Shown piece after piece: positions 14,049 through 22,588 of a stretch of DNA of 29,147 nucleotides. The stretch spans positions 1 to 29,147 of the forward strand of contig CAAGBN010000030.1 in the NCBI GenBank assembly GCA_900768075.1. Reading direction: 5' to 3'. Source of the stretch: Clostridia bacterium (lineage in GTDB: Bacteria > Bacillota > Clostridia > Oscillospirales > Acutalibacteraceae). Under the pieces are notes generated by a model. The model was not told the origin of the DNA and made no database searches. It worked only from the letters and a program-made list of their open reading frames with translations. Within the stretch, counting starts at the first letter, position 1. Every line of letters starts with the position of its first letter. Position numbers and translations under genes: made by a program.

Positions 14049-17000
14049 ATGAATACTTCAAAAATAAAAAAAGGCTTATCATTGTTACTGTCAATCATTA
14101 TGATTTTTACAATGATGCCTGTAACAATTTTCACTCTCGGTGCAGATGTGAGTGACTTGCCGGTTATGGAAGTATATAACGCTGCATCTTCAGGAGACTA
14201 TCACAAGTATTACAACAAAGTTTGTACTGTAACATTTTTAAATTCGATTGATGAAGCTTCTATGAATGCTTCTGATACTGTTGATAAGTGGGATGTATCT
14301 GAAGCTAAAGATGGTAGTGTAATGGCTTGGATGAAGAAGAACGCTGAAAACACATCATTTTATGATGTTTATATCGCAGGAGAGGGCGGAATTGCGGCAA
14401 ATCCAAATTCATCATATATCTTCTACTGCTTCACAGCTCTCAAAGAAGTTAATGGACTTGAAAACCTTAAAACAGATAATGTGACAAATTTGAACAGACT
14501 TTTTGAAAAGTGTTCATCACTTGAAAAGTTAGATATGAGTTCATGGAACACTTCTAAAGTTACAACAATGGCTTATATGTTCTCTGAATGTAAAGTGATT
14601 AGCGAAATTGATGTTTCAAATTGGGATACAAGCAATGTTACAACAATGGGTTATTTGTTTAATAACTGTAAAATTATCACCGAATTAGATATAAGCAGTT
14701 TTGATACATCAAAAGTAACAAATATGGAGCACATGTTCTATAACTGCGAAAAACTTGCCAACTTGTATGTTGGTAAAGGTTGGAATGTTGATAATGTAAC
14801 AAACGGTAGCGCTGCATTTAACTGTTGCAAAGCTCTTCCCGGATTTGATGAAAACAATTCAGAAATTGATATTAGCTTTGCAGATAAGTATGCAAAACCT
14901 AAAGAAGAAAAGCCTCAGCCTGAAGTGAAAGAATACATAGTAACATATTCATTCACAGGTGATGTTATTCCTGAAAATGTTACATTACCTACTGTGGCAG
15001 AGTATGAAGAAGGCACAACTGTATTTGTTGAGCCTGCACCAACAGCTGACGGTTATATTTTCAATGGTTGGACTTCTGAAGACGCTGACATTACAACAGG
15101 TTCATTCAATATTGCAAACGATGTTCATATCGTAGGTTCATGGGAAAAGCTCTACAAGGTAAACTATAAATACGATGAGAATTTTGAAGTGCCTGAGGGT
15201 GCTCCCACTCCTGAAATGCTTGAAATGTTAGGCTCTACACAAAGAGCCGGTGACGATGTTGATGTAGCAGGTGTGTTATATGCTGACGGTCGTCATATTT
15301 TCGTTGGTTGGTATACTGATGATGCTGACATTGCAGGCAATATGTTTACAATGCCCGAAAAAGATGTAACACTCTACTGTTACTTTAAAATCCCTGTTGA
15401 AAGTATTGAAATTCTTGATAATGAGAATCTTGTTCTCAACGGTGGCGAAACATCTAAGTTAAATGTATATGTTAAACCCGACGATGCGACCATAAAAGAT
15501 ATCATCTATGAGTCAAGCGACCCCGATATTGCAACTGTAGACAAATACGGTAATATCACAGCGGTAGAGGGTGCAGAGGGTACAGCCACAATCACTGTTA
15601 AATCTAAAGATGATCCCACTAAGAGTGATACAATCGAGATTACAGTTAAGAAGCCTGTAACTGAGCTTACAGTTACCCCGACTGATATTACTATCAGAGA
15701 AGACGGTAGTGAAAAGATAAAAGTTACAGTTAATGAAGACGCAACAAATAAAGAAGTAACATTTACTTCAAAGGATGAAACAATTGTAACTGTTGACGAA
15801 AACGGTGTTATCACTCCCGTAGGCCCCGGTACAACAACAATCACAGTTGCATCAAAGGATGATCCGTCTATTAAAAATACAGTTACAGTTACAGTTAAAA
15901 ATCCCGTAACTGAAATCACAGCAGAAGATATTGAACTTACTGTTGACGAAGTAAAAAATCTTGAAGCTAAGGTTAACGAAGACGCTACAAATAAAGAACT
16001 TCTTTATGAGACAAGCGATCCCGGTATTGTCAAGGTTGACAGCAACGGTGATGTTATTGCAGTCGGCGAGGGTGAAACTACAATCATAATTACATCAAAA
16101 GATGATCCCTCGGTTACCAAAGAAGTTAAAGTTGTTGTAAACGCTAAGTTGTACACAGTAACATACATATACACAGGTGAAGTTCCTGCAGATGCTCCCG
16201 CATTACCCGGTGATGAAAACTACAAAGCTGATGCTAATGTTGATGTAAAAACAGCTCCCACACTTGACGGTTATATCTTCTCAGGTTGGAATACAGGTGA
16301 TGCAGAAGTTGAAAATAACAGCTTCACAATGCCTGCTAAAAATGTAGTTATCGAAGGCTCATGGACGAAGATTAACTACTACAATGTTACATATAAGTAT
16401 GAGGGCAATGTTCCTGCAACAGTTACTCTTCCCGAAGCAAAAACTTACGAAGAGGGTAAAAATGTAGTTGTTGAAGCAACACCTTACGTAGAGGGTTATA
16501 CTTTCTCAGGTTGGACAACAGAAAATGCCGCTGTAGAAGACGGTAAATTTGATATCTATAATGACGTACACTTTGTCGGTTCATGGAGCAGAAACAGCTA
16601 TGAAGTGACATACGAATACATAGGTGATATTCCCTATGGAGCTCCCGCAGTGCCCGGAAAAGAAGTTAAAAGCTTTGGCACAACCGTTGAGGTAAAGGAT
16701 GCTCCTACACTTGACAGATACACATTCTCAGGTTGGACAACAGAAAATGCCGCTGTAGAAGACGGTCAGTTTACAATGCCTGATAATAATGTTAAATTTG
16801 TCGGTCATTGGGAGAAGATTCCCGTTGAAAATATCACTGTTGACAAGACAGAAATCACTCTTAATCCCAATGATACAGATAAAATCACAGCTACAGTAAA
16901 ACCTGATGATGCAACAAATAAGGAAATAACATTCGAGTCAACTGACGAAGATGTAGTAAAGGTTGACGAAAACGGTAATATCACAGCGGTCGGCGAAGGT

Positions 17001-17942
17001 GAAGCTGAAATTATCATCAAGGCTGACGGCAAGGAAATAACTGTTAAGGTTACAGTAGAGAAGCCTTATATCCCTGTTGAAGATATCCTGATTTATAAAA
17101 AGGAATTTGAACTCGAGCCCGGTGATACCGACAAAATTATCGCTGTTGTTACACCTAACGAGGCTACCGATAAGGATATCACTTATACATCAGACGATGA
17201 AACAGTTGTAAAGGTTGATGAAAACGGCAATATCACCGCAGTCGGCGAGGGTACCGCAACAATTACAGTTGCATCTAAGGCTGATCCTGCAAAGAGCGAA
17301 ACTGTTACAGTTACAGTTAAAAAGCCTCCTGTTATAATAACTGCACCTGAAAAAATCACAATTGTTCTCGGTGAAGAACAGGATATCGGTGCTACCATAA
17401 ATGCAGATACTAAACTTTCATACTCATCTTCAGATGAGAGTATTGTAAAGGTTGATGAAAACGGCAGAATTACTGCTGTTACAGAGGGTGAAGTAAAAAT
17501 CACCGTCACAGCAGCAGGCTATCCTGAGCTGAAAGCAATCATCATTGTTAAGGTTGCCGGCAAGCCTTCTTATTCAACTAAGCACTATATGGTATTCGGC
17601 AAGACCGAAAAAATCGGTTGGTATAATGTATCTCTTGACGGCGGTGAGACCTTCCTGCTGGTATTCGGTAACTCACACTTAGAGGTTGAACATGGTCAAG
17701 AGGTTATTATCAAGGCCAACGACGTATTAGGTGATCCCTTTACTTTCTACATCAACGGCAAGGCAGTAAAACCTGATGAAAACGGATATGTAAGAGTAAT
17801 TGTTGATAAATATGTTCTTGTTGGTGCTCTTGGTATTCCTGTCGAGGCACCTGATGTGGAAGAGTCACTCAACTTCTTCCAGAGAATGATTCAGGCAATC
17901 AAGAATTTCTTTGCTAAGATTGCAAGTTGGTTTAAAAGATAA
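14049..17942 (+). CDS. large modular surface protein: LRR, beta-grasp-like repeats, six Ig-like domains
   Basis: This 1297-residue exported protein has a signal peptide (about 1-32). Residues about 128-270 are BspA-like DUF285 repeats of 24-25 residues with the core WxTSxVTxMxxxFxxC. Five InlB-B/SHIRT-like repeats of about 75 residues (motif VTYxYxGxxP...GYxFSGW...GSW) occupy 293-367, 368-447 (divergent), 700-775, 775-848 and 848-923. Six Big_2-type bacterial Ig-like domains (motif VKVDENGxITAVGEG) occupy about 448-700 and 923-1171. Residues 1178-1297 are the C-terminal module shared with the thioester adhesin, ending in an amphipathic helix (ASWFKR). The design suggests a long stalk with an N-terminal LRR binding head. 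No LPXTG is present. AAAGGAG precedes the ATG. Codon-level similarity between repeats points to recent internal duplication; repeat number may be mis-assembled. Confidence 0.92.
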   Translation: MNTSKIKKGLSLLLSIIMIFTMMPVTIFTLGADVSDLPVMEVYNAASSGDYHKYYNKVCTVTFLNSIDEASMNASDTVDKWDVSEAKDGSVMAWMKKNAENTSFYDVYIAGEGGIAANPNSSYIFYCFTALKEVNGLENLKTDNVTNLNRLFEKCSSLEKLDMSSWNTSKVTTMAYMFSECKVISEIDVSNWDTSNVTTMGYLFNNCKIITELDISSFDTSKVTNMEHMFYNCEKLANLYVGKGWNVDNVTNGSAAFNCCKALPGFDENNSEIDISFADKYAKPKEEKPQPEVKEYIVTYSFTGDVIPENVTLPTVAEYEEGTTVFVEPAPTADGYIFNGWTSEDADITTGSFNIANDVHIVGSWEKLYKVNYKYDENFEVPEGAPTPEMLEMLGSTQRAGDDVDVAGVLYADGRHIFVGWYTDDADIAGNMFTMPEKDVTLYCYFKIPVESIEILDNENLVLNGGETSKLNVYVKPDDATIKDIIYESSDPDIATVDKYGNITAVEGAEGTATITVKSKDDPTKSDTIEITVKKPVTELTVTPTDITIREDGSEKIKVTVNEDATNKEVTFTSKDETIVTVDENGVITPVGPGTTTITVASKDDPSIKNTVTVTVKNPVTEITAEDIELTVDEVKNLEAKVNEDATNKELLYETSDPGIVKVDSNGDVIAVGEGETTIIITSKDDPSVTKEVKVVVNAKLYTVTYIYTGEVPADAPALPGDENYKADANVDVKTAPTLDGYIFSGWNTGDAEVENNSFTMPAKNVVIEGSWTKINYYNVTYKYEGNVPATVTLPEAKTYEEGKNVVVEATPYVEGYTFSGWTTENAAVEDGKFDIYNDVHFVGSWSRNSYEVTYEYIGDIPYGAPAVPGKEVKSFGTTVEVKDAPTLDRYTFSGWTTENAAVEDGQFTMPDNNVKFVGHWEKIPVENITVDKTEITLNPNDTDKITATVKPDDATNKEITFESTDEDVVKVDENGNITAVGEGEAEIIIKADGKEITVKVTVEKPYIPVEDILIYKKEFELEPGDTDKIIAVVTPNEATDKDITYTSDDETVVKVDENGNITAVGEGTATITVASKADPAKSETVTVTVKKPPVIITAPEKITIVLGEEQDIGATINADTKLSYSSSDESIVKVDENGRITAVTEGEVKITVTAAGYPELKAIIIVKVAGKPSYSTKHYMVFGKTEKIGWYNVSLDGGETFLLVFGNSHLEVEHGQEVIIKANDVLGDPFTFYINGKAVKPDENGYVRVIVDKYVLVGALGIPVEAPDVEESLNFFQRMIQAIKNFFAKIASWFKR
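16503..16544 (+). repeat. 42-nt perfect intragenic repeat (second copy 16725-16766)
   Basis: The two stretches are identical and lie 222 bases (74 codons) apart in frame, encoding the FSGWTTENAAVEDG segment of two adjacent beta-grasp-like repeats. They indicate recent duplication or gene conversion of one module. Confidence 0.9.
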
Positions 17943-17948
17943 AATCAT

Positions 17949-17996
17949 AAAAAAAGGCTGTCTGCACCAAAGTCAGACAGCCTGAGCTTTATTTTT
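17949..17996. terminator. bidirectional terminator between convergent genes
   Basis: A perfect 10-bp stem (AGGCTGTCTG with CAGACAGCCT) has a 9-base loop. Seven Ts follow it on the minus strand, serving the hydrolase at 17989. On the plus strand GAGC then TTTATTTTTT serves the large surface gene, less tightly. Confidence 0.88.
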
Positions 17997-19506
17997 TGAA
18001 AAGACCTGTGAGTTTTTCAATGATAATTTCGATGAGTCTCTTGACAAGAGCAATGCACTCTTCAACGAAGGACATCTTCTTTTCGGGCTCTGTTTCGGTC
18101 TGAGGTATAACTGACTGACCGTCTTCACCGAGCACCATAAACTGTGGGAAATCAGCATCTGAATAAATATCGAGGTTGTTATATGCTACGGCATTCATAA
18201 GCTTCATATAGCCGTCAGTTCTTGTGCCGTGGTCGAGTCCTTTGATATACCAGGTTGTAAAGGGAAGAGCACCTGTTGAAGCGTCGATACACATATCGGG
18301 TGAAACCATATCGTATTCTGTATGTAACTTCTGCTGATAGTCAGCGGGGAGTGTTTCGCCATATCTTGAGCTTATTGCGCCGAAGGATGCAGCTTCAACA
18401 GTTACAAGGTCGTCACTCATAACATTACTTTTCTCAGTCAGAGGAATAAGAGGTTTGTCATATTTTACAAGTATACCCGTATGAATATTCTTTGATTTAA
18501 GTGTAGAGAATATTTCATCCATATTCATCATTACGTTTTCGTGATAATAAGTAACTCTTTTGATAAGACCTGCATATTCGTGGTCAGCATCGGCATAGTT
18601 CTCTCCGTAAAGGTATTCAAGAGACTTATAAAAGTTGTCGTGCTGCACATATGACCATATTCCCGGGAATGTAGCAAAGATATCGTGTACTATATCTTTT
18701 GCAGCTCTGAGAAGTGCTGCCTCAATTGCAGGCTCGAGAGCGTCTTCAACGATAAAGTCGAGAGTGCCCGTCTGATAAAGAACTGAAAGCAATAAGCTGA
18801 TATCATCGTTGCCTAACATATTGCCTAAATAATCTTTGAGAATCAAAGCATCGGTGTTGATCTGACCACTGAAAAGCTCGCCGATGAATTCCATGCCGCC
18901 TATGGTTGGTACACAAAGGAGAACTGAATCAACGTGGTCAAGAATATCCGGATATAAGTGAATGCAGGAAACAAGAGAAGCAGTACCGTAGCTTGAGCCG
19001 ACAAGCTCGATTTTATCACTGCCGGAGTGTTCCATAACCCAGCCGATATATTCATAAAGCTGCTTTGCTATATCAAGAGGGCTGAGTCTGCTGTCATAAT
19101 TGAACTGGTATTCATTGTCGCCCCTGTAATCAAGAGGGCAAGGGTCAATAGTAGAATTGAACTTAGGTGTAATGCCATCAGTGTCGAGAGCAGAATTACC
19201 GCAGGTGTCCCACATAAGGTTGTATGCAAGATTGTAAACAATATCAGGATCAAGATTTTTTGCTGAATCTTTTATGTACTTGGTGAAGTTTTTGAGATTT
19301 TCCATAAGAAGATCATTGTTCATTGGAAAGAAAACGGGCTTCTTTTCCGGATCATCTGCCATATAGACAGCTCTTGTGCCGATACCGTCAACATATACCT
19401 TGGGCAGATGGTTATAGTCTGCAGCTGTGGCGAAAAGACCTGTGCAGCAAGAGAAGACCAAAAGCACCGTCAGAATAGCACATATGATTTTTTTCAAAGA
19501 ATTCAT
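17989..19506 (-). CDS. secreted alpha/beta hydrolase, lipase-like
   Basis: This 505-residue protein has a signal peptide (hydrophobic 5-25, cleavage probably near ATA-AD at 29). The nucleophile elbow G170-S-S172-Y-G174 lies in ELVGSSYGTASL, and a late DHGTR motif (His near 424) is the likely catalytic His. The elbow follows a YxNYDSRLSPLDIAKQL segment like that of LCAT/PGAP1-type lipases that act on acyl lipids, but the substrate is not certain. A short acidic linker (about 465-476) leads to a C-terminal amphipathic helix (MSFVEECIALVKRLIE ... LTGLFKK), like the tails of the surface proteins at 11812 and 14049. GGAGGT lies upstream of the ATG. It is monocistronic, divergent from another secreted hydrolase at 19716, and the shared gap suggests paired control. 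Confidence 0.85.
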   Translation of the reverse strand: MNSLKKIICAILTVLLVFSCCTGLFATAADYNHLPKVYVDGIGTRAVYMADDPEKKPVFFPMNNDLLMENLKNFTKYIKDSAKNLDPDIVYNLAYNLMWDTCGNSALDTDGITPKFNSTIDPCPLDYRGDNEYQFNYDSRLSPLDIAKQLYEYIGWVMEHSGSDKIELVGSSYGTASLVSCIHLYPDILDHVDSVLLCVPTIGGMEFIGELFSGQINTDALILKDYLGNMLGNDDISLLLSVLYQTGTLDFIVEDALEPAIEAALLRAAKDIVHDIFATFPGIWSYVQHDNFYKSLEYLYGENYADADHEYAGLIKRVTYYHENVMMNMDEIFSTLKSKNIHTGILVKYDKPLIPLTEKSNVMSDDLVTVEAASFGAISSRYGETLPADYQQKLHTEYDMVSPDMCIDASTGALPFTTWYIKGLDHGTRTDGYMKLMNAVAYNNLDIYSDADFPQFMVLGEDGQSVIPQTETEPEKKMSFVEECIALVKRLIEIIIEKLTGLFKK

Positions 19507-19535
19507 AACTATATACCTCCGTGTTTGATGAAAAA

Positions 19536-19564
19536 ATTATAGCACACTCTCAGTTGATTTTCAA
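19536..19564 (-). promoter_or_regulatory. sigma-A promoter of the lipase-like gene
   Basis: On the minus strand TTGAAA, a 17-base spacer and a perfect TATAAT lie 29 bases before the ATG at 19506. Confidence 0.75.
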
Positions 19565-19659
19565 TAAGTAGTATATTTTATAGTTCTTATTTGCGCTGTT
19601 TTTGTCTGAATAAGTAATTTTTGTGAAACAGTTAGTAAATAATTTTAATTATTTATACA

Positions 19660-19687
19660 TTGATTTATTTGAGATTTGTAGTATAAT
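19660..19687 (+). promoter_or_regulatory. sigma-A promoter of the secreted esterase gene
   Basis: TTGATT, a 16-base spacer and a perfect TATAAT lie 28 bases upstream of the ATG at 19716. It is divergent from the lipase promoter, about 95 bases away. Confidence 0.7.
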
Positions 19688-19715
19688 TAGTTACGAATAC
19701 TCGTGGAGGTTAACT

Positions 19716-20831
19716 ATGAAAAAGATATTATCTGTTCTGATTGTAATAACATTGCTGTTTCTGAATTGCGGTATGTCAGCTTCTGCGCTGAGCAATCACG
19801 ATAGTGAAGATGCTATAAGAAATCAGTTTAAAGTCGGTTCCAATGAAGATATATATGACTATTACTACTATACTCCTGTAAAGAGCTCAACTGACAAAAC
19901 AAAATATCCCCTTATCCTCTGGCTTCACGGTCAGCTTTCAGGTGACTATAAGGGTGACCAGATAAGACAAAGTGATATTGTGTATTTGTCAACTGAAGAA
20001 AATCAGGCAAAAATCAAAGGTGCGAAAGGTGCATTTATTCTTGTGCCCCGTTTCCCGACTCTTAATATCAGCCTTGCCTGGACAGGTGAAAACAGCAACA
20101 TTAAAAAGTTTGTTGATCAGTTCATTTCAGAGCATAAGGATAACATTGATACCAACCGCATTTATGTGGGCGGTTACTCAATGGGCGGTAAAGCGGCTAT
20201 GAAATTTGCGGCTGCGTATCCGAATTATGTTGCAGCTATTTTCCCGACAGCATCAATTTATCTCGGTGCAGATTGCAAGGCCGATCTCAGATCTCTTATA
20301 AATACACCGGCTTGGTTCTTTACTAATAAAGAAGATAATTTCTGGGGTAAACCTACTCCTCAGAGCAGCGATTGGACATATTTCTGCAGTATAGTTAATG
20401 ATAAGTCAGCTATCCGTTGGACTCAGTTCACAATGAATTACGGCAATGATACGGGTCTTCTCAATTATGACGGAAGCAGAATCAAAACCATCGGTTACAC
20501 TGAGCATAACGTATGGGATCCTGTATTGCACGACCTTATTATGAAAGACGGAAAGCTCTATCCTAATATTGTGTCAACAGTTAACGGTTATAACACTAAG
20601 GTTATTCTTTCGTTAGAAAACAGCTTCCTTTCCTGGCTTTCATCTCAGAGCCTTAACGGAGTTATCGGCGAAGAGGGCGATGTTGTTACTCCTCCCGATG
20701 ATGATCAGGGTGGCAGTGGTACGGGAGGCTCAGGCTCAAGCGGTATCAAATTTTATCACGTAAGAGAAATCCTTGAGTTTATTGTTACTCTTTTTGACAG
20801 AGTGTATAAGGCACTCTTCACAGTAATCTGA
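19716..20831 (+). CDS. secreted esterase (feruloyl/carbohydrate-esterase-like alpha/beta hydrolase)
   Basis: This 371-residue protein has a signal peptide (MKKILSVLIVITLLFLN, cleaved near ASA at about 24). The oxyanion HG is at 71-72 (LWLHGQ), the nucleophile elbow G153-Y-S155-M-G157 lies in YVGGYSMGGKAAMKF, and the likely catalytic His264 lies in YTEHNVWDP. The pattern fits the CE1/PHB-depolymerase-like esterase group, such as feruloyl or acetyl-xylan esterases; the substrate is unproven. A flexible linker rich in Pro, Asp, Gly and Ser (about 322-343) leads to a C-terminal amphipathic helix, IKFYHVREILEFIVTLFDRV, then YKALFTVI. GTGGAGGT is six bases before this ATG, and the signal peptide begins here, so the in-frame ATG at 19623 was not used. 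Confidence 0.87.
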   Translation: MKKILSVLIVITLLFLNCGMSASALSNHDSEDAIRNQFKVGSNEDIYDYYYYTPVKSSTDKTKYPLILWLHGQLSGDYKGDQIRQSDIVYLSTEENQAKIKGAKGAFILVPRFPTLNISLAWTGENSNIKKFVDQFISEHKDNIDTNRIYVGGYSMGGKAAMKFAAAYPNYVAAIFPTASIYLGADCKADLRSLINTPAWFFTNKEDNFWGKPTPQSSDWTYFCSIVNDKSAIRWTQFTMNYGNDTGLLNYDGSRIKTIGYTEHNVWDPVLHDLIMKDGKLYPNIVSTVNGYNTKVILSLENSFLSWLSSQSLNGVIGEEGDVVTPPDDDQGGSGTGGSGSSGIKFYHVREILEFIVTLFDRVYKALFTVI

Positions 20832-20838
20832 TATAACG

Positions 20839-20867
20839 GAGCTGTCGGTTGACCGATGGCTCTTTTT
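20839..20867 (+). terminator. rho-independent terminator of the secreted esterase
   Basis: A 10-bp stem (GAGCTGTCGG with CCGATGGCTC, with G-T pairs) closes on TTGA and is followed by TTTTT, seven bases after the stop. Confidence 0.85.
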
Positions 20868-20880
20868 ATTTGCAATAATG

Positions 20881-20909
20881 TTGACACTTTAAGTCTGTTG
20901 CTATATAAT
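20881..20909 (+). promoter_or_regulatory. perfect-consensus sigma-A promoter of the transporter operon
   Basis: TTGACA, a 17-base spacer and TATAAT are both exact consensus, 47 bases upstream of the ATG at 20957. No operator-like inverted repeat is obvious around it. Confidence 0.88.
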
Positions 20910-20956
20910 TGAAACAGATGCCACGAAAGTGTATTATTTTTTTAGGAGAGGAAAAT

Positions 20957-22411
20957 ATGAAAACTAAAGTTATGACACCTGAAAAGCTCCAGAAGCTTCA
21001 GGCAAAACGCGAAAAAGAAATCAGAAAATGGGAAAAAGAAAAGGCAAGGCCTAAAAAGAGTTTTTACTTTGCTTATCTTGTGCTGATTATCTGCATAATC
21101 TATGCTACAGATGAAATTGCATCTCAGATCAGTACTCTTATGAAAACCGAAATCGCCAATGACCTTTTTTCAAAGTTCGGCGAGAGCTCAGTAGGTCTTC
21201 TCGATATTCTGTCAATTCTTGTTGTACCCTTCCAGGCACTCGGTCTTCTTTACAGACCTCTTGCTGACAAGTGGGGCAGAAAGAAGTTCCTTATCATCAA
21301 CACCTTCGGTATGAGCTTTGCTATGTTTGTTGTCTTCCTTTCAGGTAACCTTGTAATGTACTTTATCGGTGCTTGTATGATTCAGTTCTTCATACCTCAC
21401 GATATGCACGTTGTTTATATTATGGAATCCTCACCAACAAAAACAAGAGCAAGAGTATATTCGGTAATCAAATTCTTTGCTAATATGGCCGTTATGCTTG
21501 TGCCTCTTCTCAGACGACTTCTTATGGCTGAGGCTTCACAGTGGAGAAATGTTTACCTTGTTCCCGCTATTGTTGGTATTATCACAAGCCTTATAGCTCT
21601 TCTTTTTGCAAGAGAGCCTGACACCTTTATCGATTCTCGTCTTAAGTATCTGAGAATGACTGACGAAGAAAGAGCTGCTGAAGAACAGCAGAAGAAAACT
21701 GAAAACGCCCAGGGTGGTCTTATTCCTGCACTTAAGTTCGCTATGAAGCACCGTCAGCTCAAGTGGCTCTATATCACATCTGCTATTGCTAATTTAGGCT
21801 TTATCGGAACTATAAACTATCAGGTTATTATGTCCTACGGCTATGCTGAAAATTTCTTTGGCAAGGGTCTGTTCGAAACTCTTGAGGCTGCACTTGAGGC
21901 TGTAAGTATCGGTGATGTTACAACAGCTCTGTTTATGTTCCCTGTAGGCTGTGCGGTGTCACAGGTAATTATGGGCTTCATTTCAGATGCAAAGGGCAGA
22001 AAAGCAGCTGCCATTACAACAGCATTTGACTGTCTTGTCTTCTTTGTGCTCTTCTCAGTAGGTGCATCAATGGCATGGAATCCTTATCTTGTAGGCTTCT
22101 GCTGTGGCGCATTTATCGGTAGCTACTACTCAACAAACGATGTTATTATTATGATGATCGGTGAATCTTCACCCACAAACCTTCGTTCATCAACTATGTC
22201 AGCTCAGTTTATTGTAACTGCTGTCGGTGTTGCAATTTCATATATGGTAAGTCTGCCGCTTCTCACAATACTTGGTAATACTGTTACAGGTGTGGTTTCC
22301 TTTGCACTTCTTGTTCCTGGATTCATCATTGCACTCTTTGCTCTTATCCGCAAGACAAACGAAACAAAGGGCATTGATATGGATACAGTAACAGGCTGTG
22401 AGTGGGACTAA
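20957..22411 (+). CDS. MFS transporter
   Basis: This 484-residue membrane protein has about 12 hydrophobic segments. A charged, Lys/Glu-rich cytoplasmic N-terminus covers residues 1-35. MFS motif A appears as RPLADKWGRKKF at about 100-111, and a second, weaker motif-A-like loop, GFISDAKGRKA, lies at the half-way repeat. ESSPTKTRARVYS and ESSPTNLRSSTMS are matching loops in the two halves and resemble the sugar/organic-acid branch of the MFS. The substrate is unknown. The ATG at 20957 has AGGAGAGG upstream; an in-frame ATG at 20909 overlaps the -10 box and was rejected. It is the first gene of a likely operon with the genes at 22589 and 23136, and no intrinsic terminator separates them. Confidence 0.9.
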   Translation: MKTKVMTPEKLQKLQAKREKEIRKWEKEKARPKKSFYFAYLVLIICIIYATDEIASQISTLMKTEIANDLFSKFGESSVGLLDILSILVVPFQALGLLYRPLADKWGRKKFLIINTFGMSFAMFVVFLSGNLVMYFIGACMIQFFIPHDMHVVYIMESSPTKTRARVYSVIKFFANMAVMLVPLLRRLLMAEASQWRNVYLVPAIVGIITSLIALLFAREPDTFIDSRLKYLRMTDEERAAEEQQKKTENAQGGLIPALKFAMKHRQLKWLYITSAIANLGFIGTINYQVIMSYGYAENFFGKGLFETLEAALEAVSIGDVTTALFMFPVGCAVSQVIMGFISDAKGRKAAAITTAFDCLVFFVLFSVGASMAWNPYLVGFCCGAFIGSYYSTNDVIIMMIGESSPTNLRSSTMSAQFIVTAVGVAISYMVSLPLLTILGNTVTGVVSFALLVPGFIIALFALIRKTNETKGIDMDTVTGCEWD

Positions 22412-22416
22412 AAGAT

Positions 22417-22437
22417 AATTATGAATTATGAATTGTG
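22417..22437 (+). repeat. 7-nt tandem repeat just after the MFS stop
   Basis: Three tandem copies of AATT[AG]TG begin six bases after the MFS stop codon. It has the same period and place, upstream of a cloverleaf element, as the tract after melA at 2917. Confidence 0.75.
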
Positions 22438-22468
22438 ATTCCTTTTAAGTGAGATAAAGAGGAGGGTG

Positions 22469-22547
22469 GGCGGCTCCGCCGAAATCGCGAAGCGATTTCG
22501 CAGCGACGTACGTCGCTGTGCCGAACTTCTTTCGGCGCGGAGCCGCC
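22469..22547. repeat. 79-nt cloverleaf (four-way junction) repeat, copy 2
   Basis: The outer arms GGCGGCTCCGC (22469-22479) and GCGGAGCCGCC (22537-22547) pair perfectly and enclose three hairpins: 22480-22500 (CGAAATCGC stem, GAA loop), 22501-22518 (CAGCGAC stem) and 22520-22536 (GCCGAA stem). One base is unpaired between helices. Beyond the arms, GGGTGGGC and GCCCATCC can add eight more pairs across a 3-base bulge. Length, topology and outer arm match copy 1 at 3036. It lies between two genes of one likely operon, so it would be transcribed into the mRNA leader of the 22589 gene. Confidence 0.85.
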
Positions 22548-22588
22548 GCCCATCCGTTTCATCAGACTTTCTGCAAAGAGGTGAAAAT

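Noticed and set aside
15506..15919. 137-codon minus-strand frame, and similar ones at 16805 and 17183
   Set aside because: They are regular antisense shadows of the Ig-like repeats, open only because of repeat composition.
22466..22588. N-terminal extension of the cysteine-peptidase-like gene
   Set aside because: It would translate the cloverleaf repeat; AAAGAGGTG places the start at 22589.
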